NCBI GenBank assembly: GCA_020637855.1
Contig: JACKJR010000001.1
Location: 372,001-436,000 of the forward strand
Length of the DNA stretch: 64,000 nt
Direction of reading: 5' to 3'
DNA from: Rhodobiaceae bacterium
Lineage (GTDB): Bacteria > Pseudomonadota > Alphaproteobacteria > Rhizobiales > Tepidamorphaceae
Of the stretch, positions 23,807 through 33,380 are shown in pieces; position 1 is the first letter of the stretch, and every line of letters starts with the position of its first letter. The notes beneath the pieces were generated by a model. That model was not told the DNA's origin. It worked only from the letters and a program-made list of their open reading frames with translations, and searched no databases. Position numbers and translations under genes: made by a program.

Positions 23807-25171
23807 ATGTGGCGTAAGGCGCTCACCCTCCGTCTTCTTGCTCTCGCGATTCTGTGGAGCGTGATCGTTCTGGTGGTGGCGGGGCTGGCGCTGACGGCTG
23901 CCTACCGCGAGACGGCGGAGAACGAATTCGCCAAGCGACTGGAATCCTCGCTGCTCAACCTCGTCGCGGCAACGGACTTCAACGCTGACGCTTCCCTCGT
24001 CAGGGAACCCGAACTCGCCGACCCGCAGTTCCGTTCGGCGCTGTCGGGCTGGTACTGGCAGATCGAGCACACTTCCACGGGCGAGATCATCGCGCGCTCT
24101 CCCTCGCTTGCCGGCGAAACGCTGGCCATGCCCGATACCTCGCATGTGCCGCTCGACTTCAATTTCCGCCGCCGGTCCATCATCGATGCGCCGCGCGGGG
24201 AACGCGTCAGCGCCGTTGAGCAGCGCATTGTCGCTGGCGATCCGGAGACGGATATCACCTTCATCCTGACCGGTTCGCGCGCCGACCTCGAAGCCGGCAT
24301 CTCCGCTTTCCGCCAGCAGATTATCTTTTATCTGTCGCTGTTCGGCTTCGGACTGATTGCCATCACCATGGCGCTGGCTGCCTTCGCCATGCGGCCTTTA
24401 CGCAAAATCCGCGTTGCCCTTCAGGACGTGGTGTCCGGCGACGTCAATCAGCTCGAGGGGGATTTCCCCACCGAGATCACGCCGCTGGTTACCGAAATCA
24501 ACACACTCATCGCCGCAAACCGCCGCACCGTGGAACGCGCCCGCACCCATGCAGGTAACCTTGCCCACGCGCTGAAGACCCCCTTGAGCGTCTTGCGCAA
24601 CGAGGCGCGGGGCAAATCGAGCGCGCTCGCGGATCAGGTGCGCGAGCAGACCGAGACGATGGAGCGTCAGGTTGCCTATCATCTCGACCGCGCGCGCATG
24701 GCGGCGAATTCGCGCGTCATCGGCGTTGCCACCCCGGTGCGTCCTGCACTTGAATCCTTTTCCCGCGCCATGGCCCGCATCCATGCTGGCAAGGCGATCG
24801 CTTTCAAGATCAAGTGCCCGAACAACATCCGCTTCCGCGGCGAGAAGCAGGATCTCGACGAGATGCTCGGCAATCTGATCGACAACGCCCACAAGTGGGC
24901 GAAGAAGCGGGTCAACGCCAAGGTCACCGCAGAGCCGGGTGCCAGCCATTTCATTCTCGCCATCGACGATGACGGGCCCGGAATTCCAGCCGGTGAACGC
25001 GAGAACGTGTTCCAGCGCGGCAACCGTCTCGATGAGGCAACACCCGGCTCCGGCCTTGGTCTTGCGATCGTTGACGAGCTGGTCACGCTCTATGGCGGAA
25101 CGCTGGTATTGCTCGACAGTCCGTTGGGCGGTCTGCGGGTGCGGTTGCGGCTGCCGCGCGCGGGCAACTAG
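23807..25171 (+). CDS. feuQ: Sensor histidine kinase, FeuQ/PhoQ-like
   Basis: 454 residues. TM1 is about 8-32; the periplasmic domain 33-168 has GWYWQIEHTSTGEIIARSPS. TM2 is about 171-195, followed by HAMP. The dimerisation helix carries His254 in AHALKTPLSVLRNEA. The catalytic domain has the N box DEMLGNLIDNAHKWA, G1 DDDGPGIP and G2 GSGLGLAIVDELV. It phosphorylates the preceding FeuP-like regulator. The small exported protein upstream is the natural candidate for a periplasmic modulator of this sensor. Confidence 0.78.
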   Translation: MWRKALTLRLLALAILWSVIVLVVAGLALTAAYRETAENEFAKRLESSLLNLVAATDFNADASLVREPELADPQFRSALSGWYWQIEHTSTGEIIARSPSLAGETLAMPDTSHVPLDFNFRRRSIIDAPRGERVSAVEQRIVAGDPETDITFILTGSRADLEAGISAFRQQIIFYLSLFGFGLIAITMALAAFAMRPLRKIRVALQDVVSGDVNQLEGDFPTEITPLVTEINTLIAANRRTVERARTHAGNLAHALKTPLSVLRNEARGKSSALADQVREQTETMERQVAYHLDRARMAANSRVIGVATPVRPALESFSRAMARIHAGKAIAFKIKCPNNIRFRGEKQDLDEMLGNLIDNAHKWAKKRVNAKVTAEPGASHFILAIDDDGPGIPAGERENVFQRGNRLDEATPGSGLGLAIVDELVTLYGGTLVLLDSPLGGLRVRLRLPRAGN

Positions 25172-25365
25172 ATCATGGTCCGTAACTGAAATTCCAACAT
25201 CATCGCGCCATGATCCGGCCAGATTCCTCTGGCCATGTCCGCGCCGGGTGTGCATGGGGTGAAAAGTTTCTGTTTACGGCCTCCTGCGACAATGGCTTCG
25301 GGCGCAAGCTGCTGCCTCGGATAACGAGGCGCGGCGATGAATTTCTTCGAAAGGTGAATTAAGTG

Positions 25366-25848
25366 ATGCAAAAGCCTGTGTCTGCCGTCCTTGCTGCGGC
25401 AATGGCGTTTTCTGTTGCCGCGTGCAGTGCCGATGGTACCGGCCCCGGGCCGAACCAGACGCTTGGCACGATCGCCGGCGCGGTTGCCGGCGGCGTTATC
25501 GGCAACCAGATTGGAAGTGGCCGCGGACAAGCCGTGGCGACGACGCTCGGTGTCATCGCCGGTGGCCTGATCGGCAGCAAGATCGGCCAGTCGCTCGACG
25601 AGGCCGACCAGCGCCGTGCGGTCGATGCCGAATATCGCGCGCTGGAATACTCCAAGTCCGGCTCGCCGGTCGTATGGCGCAACCCGGACCGCAACGTTTA
25701 TGGCGAAGTGGTGCCCGGCGAGACCTACCAGAATGCCGGCCGCAACTGCCGTGAATACACGCACACCATCTATATCGACGGCCAGCCGCAGGTCGCCAAG
25801 GGTACCGCCTGCCGTAATCCCGACGGCACCTGGCAGCCGGTTTCCTGA
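25366..25848 (+). CDS. Glycine-zipper outer-membrane lipoprotein
   Basis: 160 residues. Lipoprotein signal peptide ending VAAC (Cys20). The next region has GTIAGAVAGGVIGNQIGSGR followed by TTLGVIAGGLIGSKIG, a glycine-zipper 2TM domain as in the 17-kDa rickettsial surface antigen family. The C-terminal globular part has GRNCREYTHTIYIDGQPQVA then CRNPDGTWQPV. Start: ATG 25366 rather than the adjacent GTG 25363, with AAAGGTGA upstream. The role in the family is unclear, probably envelope structure. Confidence 0.85.
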   Translation: MQKPVSAVLAAAMAFSVAACSADGTGPGPNQTLGTIAGAVAGGVIGNQIGSGRGQAVATTLGVIAGGLIGSKIGQSLDEADQRRAVDAEYRALEYSKSGSPVVWRNPDRNVYGEVVPGETYQNAGRNCREYTHTIYIDGQPQVAKGTACRNPDGTWQPVS

Positions 25849-25996
25849 TCCGGAGCCGGACAATCGAGGCCCGCGCCGTAAGATGGCGACATCACGCGGC
25901 GCGGGAACATTTCCTTAACGCGATCTTGCAAAAATAGGCCCTAAATCTGACGGATACGCACGTTTTCCGCGTGCCAAATCGCCACCAGGGTCGCGT

Positions 25997-27397
25997 ATGG
26001 CCGACAACAGCAGACAGCTAGGGGAAAAGCTGGCGGGATATTTGCACTCGCTGCCTGCGCACACGCTTGTCCAGCTCGTGCACGAACTGGACGGCGTGAC
26101 GATCTCCAGTGATCTCGACCCCGCCAATGCCATGATCCTCGAGGCGGCCCGCAAAGCGCTCTGTGCTCACGGCAACTGGGGTGAAATCGCAGCTTGGCCC
26201 GAGCGTATGGCCTTCACCGATGCAGAGCTTTTCCGCATTGGAGTTCACACTCAGGAAAAGCATCGTGGACGCATTGCGGACGACAGTCTGCGAAACATAT
26301 GGGTCGCGCTTGTCCGCAACGGTGAAAATAACGAGATAAGCGCAGAAATTCGCGATCTTGCCCGCACGATCGCAGATGAACCGGCGATGCTTGAAAAGCA
26401 CACGACCGAGTTGCGCGCCGGAATGGCGCAGCGGTTGAGCGATTTATACAGGGACATGGTCTCCGAAGGGATACACGGCCGCCGCGCGTCGGCCCAGATT
26501 GGCGGTCTGCGCAGCATAGAGGACCTCGCCGATCTGATTGCCATCATGGCCATGGGCGATAGGCTGGATGCGTTCAAGCGGCGTATTCGTGATCGCATCG
26601 ACCACCTGGACGAAAAGACGCAAGTGGCCATCGATGCGGCTTTGGAGCCATTTTCCCGAGAAGAACTGACATATCCATTGATCGTGCTTCTCGGGCAGAT
26701 GACCAATCCCGGTTCGCTGGTGAACCTGTTGGTCATGGCTGAAGGAACGGACGATCCCACCCGGCTCGTCAGGGCGCGTTACGCGCCGGTTGTCGATGTA
26801 CTGCTTAATGAGCTCGACATCCTGGCGATGATCGTTGCCGAAAGCATGTTGTCCTGGGACGTGCGGGAAGGCGCTCTGCCTGCCGTGCGGCGTTTTCACG
26901 AGATCGGCTCCAGCCTGGCCTTTGCCATCGATATGGAAACCGCGTCCGACTGGTCGCAACGACTGATCGGCAAGCGGCGCAGGATCGCCGACACGCTGCG
27001 CGAGCCGCTGGAGAAGACGGTCGCTCAATTGCGGCTCGGCATCCAGCCGAACGGGGCGGGAATCGTGCCCCCTGACCCGCTCGACACCGAACAGGCGATT
27101 GCCTCGGCGCAGCTTTTGATGGCCATCAAACCGCTGCGCTCCGAACTTGCTCTCAACGAATGTGTCAGCCGTGTCCATACGGCTGTGGAATCATTCTTTG
27201 ACACTGCTGCGCGCAGTCTTCCTCAACAGGCCCGTCAGGCAGACATCGGCGATATGCCGGCACTGAACGCGCGTTTCGATGCGCTTTACCGCACTTCAAT
27301 CGTACTTTTCGGCGACGAATACGCCGCACTGTTGCGCCGAAGCGGCGAGGTTGCCGGCTTGCGTCTGCCCGATGATGCCACTTCGGTTGCCGCCTGA
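25997..27397 (+). CDS. Unrecognised 466-residue helical protein
   Basis: A long, well-formed gene between the lipoprotein gene and ccmI. The product has no signal peptide or membrane segment, and is predicted mostly helical with HEAT-like repeating leucine/alanine patterns (VQLVHELDGVTISSDLDPAN; ILAMIVAESMLSWDVREGAL). Possible features: an N-terminal domain of about 120 residues (ALCAHGNWGEIAAWPERMAF) and a central one with GMAQRLSDLYRDMVSEGIHG. It ends with a helical C-terminus. I do not recognise the family; DUF2336-like proteins of alphaproteobacteria are similar in length and composition, but I cannot confirm that. Base use is like that of its neighbours. Confidence 0.75.
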   Translation: MADNSRQLGEKLAGYLHSLPAHTLVQLVHELDGVTISSDLDPANAMILEAARKALCAHGNWGEIAAWPERMAFTDAELFRIGVHTQEKHRGRIADDSLRNIWVALVRNGENNEISAEIRDLARTIADEPAMLEKHTTELRAGMAQRLSDLYRDMVSEGIHGRRASAQIGGLRSIEDLADLIAIMAMGDRLDAFKRRIRDRIDHLDEKTQVAIDAALEPFSREELTYPLIVLLGQMTNPGSLVNLLVMAEGTDDPTRLVRARYAPVVDVLLNELDILAMIVAESMLSWDVREGALPAVRRFHEIGSSLAFAIDMETASDWSQRLIGKRRRIADTLREPLEKTVAQLRLGIQPNGAGIVPPDPLDTEQAIASAQLLMAIKPLRSELALNECVSRVHTAVESFFDTAARSLPQQARQADIGDMPALNARFDALYRTSIVLFGDEYAALLRRSGEVAGLRLPDDATSVAA

Positions 27398-27555
27398 GCA
27401 CTCCGTCCGGTTTCCAGCTGTTTGATCTCTGTCCTTGACCGGACCCTTCCGGATCGTGACATTGCGCCCCAATCTTTGCCCGATTTCTCCGGCAAGGAGG
27501 GCGGAACGCAGCGCAGATCTTGCGCGCGTGTTGCTGCGACAGGAAAGGCCGGAAA

Positions 27556-28668
27556 TTGCTGCTCTGGATATTGTTTGCTGCGATGGCCGCATTTGCGGTG
27601 CTGATTGTCGCCGCCCCGCTTGCCCGCCCGGGAGGCAAGGCTGCGCGCACCGATTCCGCCGATCTTGAAGTCTACAAGGCGCAACTGCGTGAGTTGGAGC
27701 GTGATGTCGATCGCGGCGTGATCGACACGCGCGAGGCGGAGGCGGCACGCATCGAGATTTCGCGCCGCCTGCTTGCTGAAGAGGAGCGTGCGGGCAAGGT
27801 GGTGGAAGCGGCTGCGGGAGGATCGCACAAGGGACTGCTCTACGCTGTTGTCACTGCAATTCCGTTGTTCGCCGTCGGCGTTTACATCCTGCTTGGCTCT
27901 CCGCAACTGCCCGGCCAGCCGATGGCGCAGCGTATGGAGGAGGCAACGGAAGGGCAGGACATCCAGTTGCTGGTTGCCCGCGTCGAAAAGCACCTCGCCG
28001 ATAACGCCGAGGACGGGCGCGGCTGGGAAGTCCTGGCTCCCGTCTACCGGCGGATCGGTCGCTTTGATGATTCTGCGCGCGCCTATGCCAATACGATCCG
28101 GCTGCTGGGCGAAACGGCGGAGCGTCACGCCGATTACGGAGAAATGCTCGTTGCCGCAGCCGACGGCGTTGTAAAAGACGATGCGCGCGCGGCTTTCGAA
28201 CGCGCCATCGCGCTTGACCCGCAGGCGATCAAGCCGCGCTTTTTTCTCGCCATGGCAATCGAGCAGGACGGGGATGACGACAGGGCCATTGCTGCGTGGA
28301 ACGATCTGCTGGCCTCGCCGCAGGACCCCGGCGGTGGGTGGCGGGACCGCGTGCGCGAACGCATAGCCGCGCTGGGCGGCAAAACGGCACCTGGCCCGAC
28401 ACAGGAACAGATGGCCGCCGCGCAGGAGATGTCTGCCGGGGATCGCCAGGCGATGATCGAATCCATGGTTGCAGGCCTTGCGGAGCGTCTGGAGCAGGGC
28501 GAAGGCGGCATCGACGACTGGCTGCGCCTGATCCGGGCTTATGGTGTGCTTGGCAGACATGGTGATGCTGAGACAGCCGCGCAGACGGCAAGCTCGCGGT
28601 TTGCCGGTGACGACGCGGCGCTGGGCCGCATAGACGAAGCCCGCAGGCAGGCCGTAAATGGTTCCTGA
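27556..28668 (+). CDS. ccmI: Cytochrome c maturation protein CcmI/CycH
   Basis: 370 residues, first gene of the cytochrome c maturation operon. Two membrane segments: LLLWILFAAMAAFAVLIVAA at the start and YAVVTAIPLFAVGVYILLG near 95-115, with the basic cytoplasmic loop LEVYKAQLRELERDVDRGVI between them, a CcmI hallmark. The periplasmic C-terminal part carries TPR-like helices (DGRGWEVLAPVYRRIGRFDD; RAAFERAIALDPQAIKPRFF). It chaperones apocytochrome c to the heme lyase. The start is taken as TTG 27556, because AGGAAAGG lies seven bases upstream and the product then begins exactly at the membrane helix. Confidence 0.88.
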   Translation: MLLWILFAAMAAFAVLIVAAPLARPGGKAARTDSADLEVYKAQLRELERDVDRGVIDTREAEAARIEISRRLLAEEERAGKVVEAAAGGSHKGLLYAVVTAIPLFAVGVYILLGSPQLPGQPMAQRMEEATEGQDIQLLVARVEKHLADNAEDGRGWEVLAPVYRRIGRFDDSARAYANTIRLLGETAERHADYGEMLVAAADGVVKDDARAAFERAIALDPQAIKPRFFLAMAIEQDGDDDRAIAAWNDLLASPQDPGGGWRDRVRERIAALGGKTAPGPTQEQMAAAQEMSAGDRQAMIESMVAGLAERLEQGEGGIDDWLRLIRAYGVLGRHGDAETAAQTASSRFAGDDAALGRIDEARRQAVNGS

Positions 28669-28701
28669 TTCCCCCATCAGAACGAAAGCCGGGTTCCCGA
28701 C

Positions 28702-29139
28702 ATGACACGCAAGCAGCGCCGACTGACCCTGATAGCCGCCGCCGGTGTGGTGCTCGCAGTCGCTGTTGGTCTCGTTCTCTACGCGTTTCAGGACACCATC
28801 GTGTTCTTCACCACGCCGAGCGAAGTGCAGGCCAAGCCGATCGAGGCAGGCGTGCGTTTACGCCTTGGCGGTCTTGTCGAAGATGGATCGGTCGTGCGCG
28901 GGCAGGGGGCTGCGGTGTCGTTTTCAATCACTGACACACAGGCAACCGTACCGGTCGTTTACGAAGGGACCTTGCCTGACCTGTTCCGCGAGGGGCAAGG
29001 TGTGGTGGCCGAAGGCATGTTCGATTCCGAAGGTGTCTTTATCGCTGACACCGTGCTCGCCAAGCACGATGAGAACTATATGCCACCCGAGGTTGCCGCC
29101 GCTCTGAAGGAACAGGGCGTCTGGAACCCGAAAGAATGA
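28702..29139 (+). CDS. ccmE: Heme chaperone CcmE/CycJ
   Basis: 145 residues. An N-terminal membrane anchor (RRLTLIAAAGVVLAVAVGLV) is followed by an OB-fold domain (RLRLGGLVEDGSVVRG; VPVVYEGTLPDLFREGQGVV). The covalent heme-binding His122 lies in LAKHDENYMPPEV, with Tyr126 of the HxxxY pair. It receives heme in the periplasm and passes it to CcmF/H. It sits between ccmI and ccmF in the conserved order. Confidence 0.95.
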   Translation: MTRKQRRLTLIAAAGVVLAVAVGLVLYAFQDTIVFFTTPSEVQAKPIEAGVRLRLGGLVEDGSVVRGQGAAVSFSITDTQATVPVVYEGTLPDLFREGQGVVAEGMFDSEGVFIADTVLAKHDENYMPPEVAAALKEQGVWNPKE

Positions 29140-29165
29140 CGACCGCAGCAGCAGGGAGCGCTTGA

Positions 29166-31142
29166 ATGATACCGGAGACCGGCCATTTCGCCCTGATCCT
29201 CGCGCTCATCATCGCAGGCGTACAAAGCGTGCTGCCCCTGGCTGGTGCGCTGCGTGGTGATGATGCCATGATGCGGACAGGGCGGACGTCCGCACTGGCG
29301 CAGTTCGTGTTTGTTGCCGCTGCCTTTGCCTGTCTGGCGATGGCCTATGTGCAATCGGATTTCTCGGTCATCAACGTTTACGAGAACTCCCACACCGCCA
29401 AACCGCTGCTGTTCAAGATTTCAGGTGTGTGGGGCAACCACGAGGGCTCGATGGTCTTGTGGGTACTGATCCTCACCGTATTCGGCGCGGCGGTTGCACT
29501 GTTCGGAGGCAATATTCCCGAACGCCTGCGTGCTGCGGCCCTGTCGGTTCAGGGATGGATTTCCGTTGCCTTCCTGCTTTTCATCCTGATCACCTCGAAC
29601 CCCTTCCTGCGGATTGCTCCCGCGCCCGGCGAGGGTCGCGACCTCAATCCGATCCTGCAGGACGTCGGCCTCGCGATACACCCCCCGATGCTCTACACCG
29701 GCTATGTCGGCTTCTCGATCGCCTTCTCCTTCGCGGTCGCAGCCCTGCTTCTGGGCCGCATCGATGCGGCCTGGGCGCGTTGGGTGCGGCCGTGGACCCT
29801 TGCCGCCTGGATGTTCCTGACGCTCGGTATCGCGGTCGGTTCCTACTGGGCCTACTATGAACTTGGCTGGGGCGGCTGGTGGTTCTGGGACCCGGTTGAA
29901 AACGCCTCCTTCATGCCCTGGCTTGCCGGCACCGCGTTGCTGCATTCGGCCATCGTCATGGAAAAGCGCGAGGCGCTGAAGGTCTGGACCATACTGCTGG
30001 CGATCCTGACCTTTTCGCTCAGCCTGCTCGGTACCTTCCTCGTCCGCTCCGGCGTCCTGACATCCGTCCATGCCTTCGCCTCCGATCCCGCACGCGGGCT
30101 TTTCATACTTATGATCCTGATGGGCTTTACCGGCGGCGCGCTGGCGCTGTTCGCCTGGCGCGGGCAGACGCTGCGGCAGGGCGGTCTGTTTTCGCCGATG
30201 AGCCGGGAAGGGGCGCTGGTCTTCAACAACATCCTGCTGACGGCTGCCTGTGGCGTCGTCTTCGTCGGCACGCTCTATCCGCTGGCGCTGGAGGCGATGA
30301 CGGGCGACAAGATTTCCGTCGGCGCGCCGTTCTTCAACATGACCTTCGGTCCGCTAATGGTGCCGCTGTTGCTGGCGGTTCCTTTCGGGCCGATGCTGGC
30401 GTGGAAACGCGCCGATGCCTTCGCCGCCGCCCAGCGGCTGGCTTTCGCCGGCGGGCTTGCGGTGATCGCCGGCCTTGCGCTCGCATGGTTCCAGACCGGT
30501 GGCCCTGTGCTGGCGGCCCTTGGCCTCATGCTGGGCATCTGGCTGATCGCCGGGGCGTTCTCCGAGATCGCCTTCCGCGTCAAGCTCGGCAGCGCCCCAT
30601 TGGCTGAATCCTTCCGCCGTGCGGTTAACCTGCCGCGCTCGTCCTGGGGCACGGCGATTGCCCATGCCGGCGTCGGCATGACCGTGCTCGGCGTTGTTTC
30701 CGTTACCGCCTTCCAGAGCGAGGCCGTCAAGATTCTCACCCCCGGCGATACGCTGGATGTCGCGGGTTACTCGGTTTCCTTCGATGGCGCTGTTCCGCGC
30801 GAGGGACCGAACTATCGCGATGTGGTCGGCCATTTCACGGTGCGCTCCGGCGGACGCATCGTTGCCGAAGCTGACCCGGCCAAACGCGTCTATACCGCGA
30901 CCGGGAGGCCCACCACCGAAGCCGGCATCATCACTTTCGGCGTGTCGCAGCTCTACATCACGCTGGGCGACCCGCAGGCTAGTGGCGGATTTGCCGTCAC
31001 CGTCTACCACAAGCCGCTGGTGACGCTGATCTGGCTTGGCGCGGTGGTCATGTTTGCCGGCGCTGTCACCTCGCTAAGCGACCGCAGGTTGCGCGTTGGC
31101 GCACCGCAGCGCGCCAGGGTCCAGAGTGTTCCGGCGGAGTGA
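29166..31142 (+). CDS. ccmF: Heme lyase subunit CcmF/CycK
   Basis: 658 residues, multi-spanning membrane protein that attaches heme to apocytochrome c. The tryptophan-rich WWD motif is visible (GWGGWWFWDPVENASFMPWL, about 236-255). WGNHEGSMVLWVLILTVFGA marks a conserved periplasmic loop with a heme-ligand-type His, and the C-terminal periplasmic region has VTVYHKPLVTLIWLGAVVMF. It overlaps or abuts ccmH, as is usual for this operon. Confidence 0.95.
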   Translation: MIPETGHFALILALIIAGVQSVLPLAGALRGDDAMMRTGRTSALAQFVFVAAAFACLAMAYVQSDFSVINVYENSHTAKPLLFKISGVWGNHEGSMVLWVLILTVFGAAVALFGGNIPERLRAAALSVQGWISVAFLLFILITSNPFLRIAPAPGEGRDLNPILQDVGLAIHPPMLYTGYVGFSIAFSFAVAALLLGRIDAAWARWVRPWTLAAWMFLTLGIAVGSYWAYYELGWGGWWFWDPVENASFMPWLAGTALLHSAIVMEKREALKVWTILLAILTFSLSLLGTFLVRSGVLTSVHAFASDPARGLFILMILMGFTGGALALFAWRGQTLRQGGLFSPMSREGALVFNNILLTAACGVVFVGTLYPLALEAMTGDKISVGAPFFNMTFGPLMVPLLLAVPFGPMLAWKRADAFAAAQRLAFAGGLAVIAGLALAWFQTGGPVLAALGLMLGIWLIAGAFSEIAFRVKLGSAPLAESFRRAVNLPRSSWGTAIAHAGVGMTVLGVVSVTAFQSEAVKILTPGDTLDVAGYSVSFDGAVPREGPNYRDVVGHFTVRSGGRIVAEADPAKRVYTATGRPTTEAGIITFGVSQLYITLGDPQASGGFAVTVYHKPLVTLIWLGAVVMFAGAVTSLSDRRLRVGAPQRARVQSVPAE

Positions 31143-31144
31143 GC

Positions 31145-31657
31145 ATGAGCATTCAACGCATGCATCGCCTGCGCGCAGTTTTTGTTGCCCTGATGCTCGC
31201 GATCACGGTGCCTGCCGCACTGGCAGTCACGCCGGATGAAGTTCTCGATGATCCGGCTCTTGAAGCGCGCGCGCGGCAAATCTCTTCCGGTCTTCGCTGC
31301 CTCGTCTGCCAGAACCAGTCGATCGATGATTCCGACGCGCCGCTCGCTCACGATCTGCGGGTGCTGGTGCGCGAACGCCTTGTCGCCGGCGACACCGATG
31401 AAGAGGTGATTGCCTTCATCGTCGACCGCTACGGCGAATATGTCCTGCTGTCGCCGAAACTGAGCCGGCACACTTTCCTTCTTTGGCTTGCGCCGGCAGG
31501 CTTCCTGCTTGCTGGCGGATTGTTGGCCTTGCTGCTGTTCCGCCGCAACGCCGCGCGCAGCGGCTCTCCTGCGCCGCTTAGCGATGAGGAAAAGGCGCGT
31601 ATCGCCGCCCTTCTTGACGAGCATGACCGGCAAGGCGGCGGCTCCGGGGCGGTTTGA
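31145..31657 (+). CDS. ccmH: Thioreductase subunit CcmH/CycL
   Basis: 170 residues from ATG 31145 (or 172 from GTG 31139, which overlaps the ccmF stop). Signal peptide, then LRCLVCQNQSIDDSDAPLA with the redox pair Cys52/Cys55 that reduces apocytochrome c thiols. A single C-terminal membrane helix (TFLLWLAPAGFLLAGGLLAL) is followed by a basic cytoplasmic tail. It completes the operon ccmI-ccmE-ccmF-ccmH; the CcmABCD components are not in the window. Confidence 0.93.
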   Translation: MSIQRMHRLRAVFVALMLAITVPAALAVTPDEVLDDPALEARARQISSGLRCLVCQNQSIDDSDAPLAHDLRVLVRERLVAGDTDEEVIAFIVDRYGEYVLLSPKLSRHTFLLWLAPAGFLLAGGLLALLLFRRNAARSGSPAPLSDEEKARIAALLDEHDRQGGGSGAV

Positions 31658-31798
31658 ACGTTTTTCCGTTCGATTGCCGAACCTTACGGGAATTTAATGC
31701 CGTGGACAGGTCGCAGTAAGTGCGATTGCGACATATCTCCTGACCTGACGAATTCACACCCCGCCCCCACGGGATCAGAACCAAGGAGATAAACAGCC

Positions 31799-33292
31799 AT
31801 GATCAGTGGTTTCCGCAATCGCATTGCAAGCCGGACTTCGGCGCTGGCGCTTGTTGCAGCACTAGGTGCTGCCGGTGTCGTCGTGCCGCTCGTCAAGGGC
31901 GATGCATCACTTGTCACCCCCGCTCACGCCCAGACCCAGACACAGGCGCCGTTCTCGTTCGCCGATGTCGTCGAGAAGGTGGCTCCCGCGGTGGTGTCTG
32001 TCGTCGTCAAGACGGAAACCGAGCAGACATCGCTGAACCTGCCTAATTTCGGCGATCTTCCGGAGGATCATCCTTTCCGCAAGTTCTTCAAGGAATTCGG
32101 CGATCGCTTCGGGAACAATGAGGGTAACCAGCAGCGTCCGCACCGCTTTGCCACGGCGCAGGGCTCCGGCTTCTTCATCTCCGATGACGGCTATGTCGTC
32201 ACCAACAACCATGTGGTCGCCAAGGCGGCGGAGATTTCGGTTCGTATGAACGATGGTACCGAACTCGAGGCCCGTCTGATCGGTACGGATCCGAAGACCG
32301 ATCTTGCCTTGCTGAAGGTCGAGGGCAGCGACAAGTTCCCCTATGTGAAGTTCGCGCAAGCTGATGTGCGTATCGGCGACTGGGTCATTGCTGTCGGTAA
32401 CCCGTTCGGCCTGGGCGGCTCGGTGACCGCGGGCATCGTTTCGGCCCGGGGCCGCGACATCGGCGCCGGTCCCTATGACGATTTTCTGCAAATCGATGCC
32501 CCCGTCAATCGCGGCAATTCCGGCGGTCCGGCCTTCAATCTCGACGGCGAGGTTGTCGGCGTGAACACGGCGATCTTCGCGCCCGGCGGCGGCGGTAACG
32601 TCGGCATCGCCTTCGCGATCCCTGCTGCCACAACGCAGGGCGTGATCGATGATCTGCGTTCCAACGGCGCGGTGGCGCGCGGCTGGCTGGGCGTTCAGAT
32701 TCAGGCCGTCACGGATGAGATCGGTGAGTCTGTTGGCCTCAAGGAAGGCAAGGGCGCGATCATCGCCAGCATCCTCGACAACGGGCCGGCAGCGGATTCC
32801 GAGCTGCGCATCGGCGACATCATCACCCATGTCGATGGCAAGAAGATCGACGACAGCCGCGATCTGGTTCGCCTGATTGGCGGCCTTGACCCTGACCACA
32901 AGACCGAGCTGACGATCTGGCGCGATGGCAAGGAGCAGACCGTTCACATCACGCTTGGCAAGCAGCCTGGCGATGAGACCATCGCCAGCGTCCAGACGCC
33001 GGAAGGCAAGCCGGCAAAGGCGGAGCTTGAGGAAAGCCTCGGCATCGCGGTGGCGCCGGCCGAGGATGGCAAGGGCGTCACGGTGACGACGGTCAACCCG
33101 GATGCTGACGCAGCGGGCAAGGGCATCTCGGAAGGTGACGTGATCCTGCAGATCAACGGCAAGGACGTGTCGTCTGCCAGCGAACTGTCCGATGCAGTGG
33201 CCGCTGCCAAGAAGGATGGCCGCAAGGCGGTTCTGGCGCTTGTCCAGAACGCGCAGGGCCAGCGCTTCATTCCGCTCGGTATCGGTGGCTGA
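31799..33292 (+). CDS. degP: DegP/Do-family periplasmic serine protease
   Basis: 497 residues, signal peptide ending near AHAQ (residue 44). Catalytic triad: His138 (VVTNNHVV), Asp168 (DPKTDLALLKV), Ser241 (VNRGNSGGPAFN). Two PDZ domains follow (WLGVQIQAVTDEIG..., then IAVAPAEDGKGVTVTTVNPD). It degrades or refolds misfolded envelope proteins. RBS AAGGAGA lies just upstream. The conserved neighbourhood (ccm genes before, two-component genes after) is typical of rhizobia. It is probably stress-induced, but I cannot define a promoter. Confidence 0.93.
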   Translation: MISGFRNRIASRTSALALVAALGAAGVVVPLVKGDASLVTPAHAQTQTQAPFSFADVVEKVAPAVVSVVVKTETEQTSLNLPNFGDLPEDHPFRKFFKEFGDRFGNNEGNQQRPHRFATAQGSGFFISDDGYVVTNNHVVAKAAEISVRMNDGTELEARLIGTDPKTDLALLKVEGSDKFPYVKFAQADVRIGDWVIAVGNPFGLGGSVTAGIVSARGRDIGAGPYDDFLQIDAPVNRGNSGGPAFNLDGEVVGVNTAIFAPGGGGNVGIAFAIPAATTQGVIDDLRSNGAVARGWLGVQIQAVTDEIGESVGLKEGKGAIIASILDNGPAADSELRIGDIITHVDGKKIDDSRDLVRLIGGLDPDHKTELTIWRDGKEQTVHITLGKQPGDETIASVQTPEGKPAKAELEESLGIAVAPAEDGKGVTVTTVNPDADAAGKGISEGDVILQINGKDVSSASELSDAVAAAKKDGRKAVLALVQNAQGQRFIPLGIGG

Positions 33293-33380
33293 CACGGATC
33301 GCCCGAAAGCGCTATGAACTGAAACGAATGGGCACGGCCGAATGGCCGTGCCCGCCTCCATTCCGGCAGGTAAGACCGAC

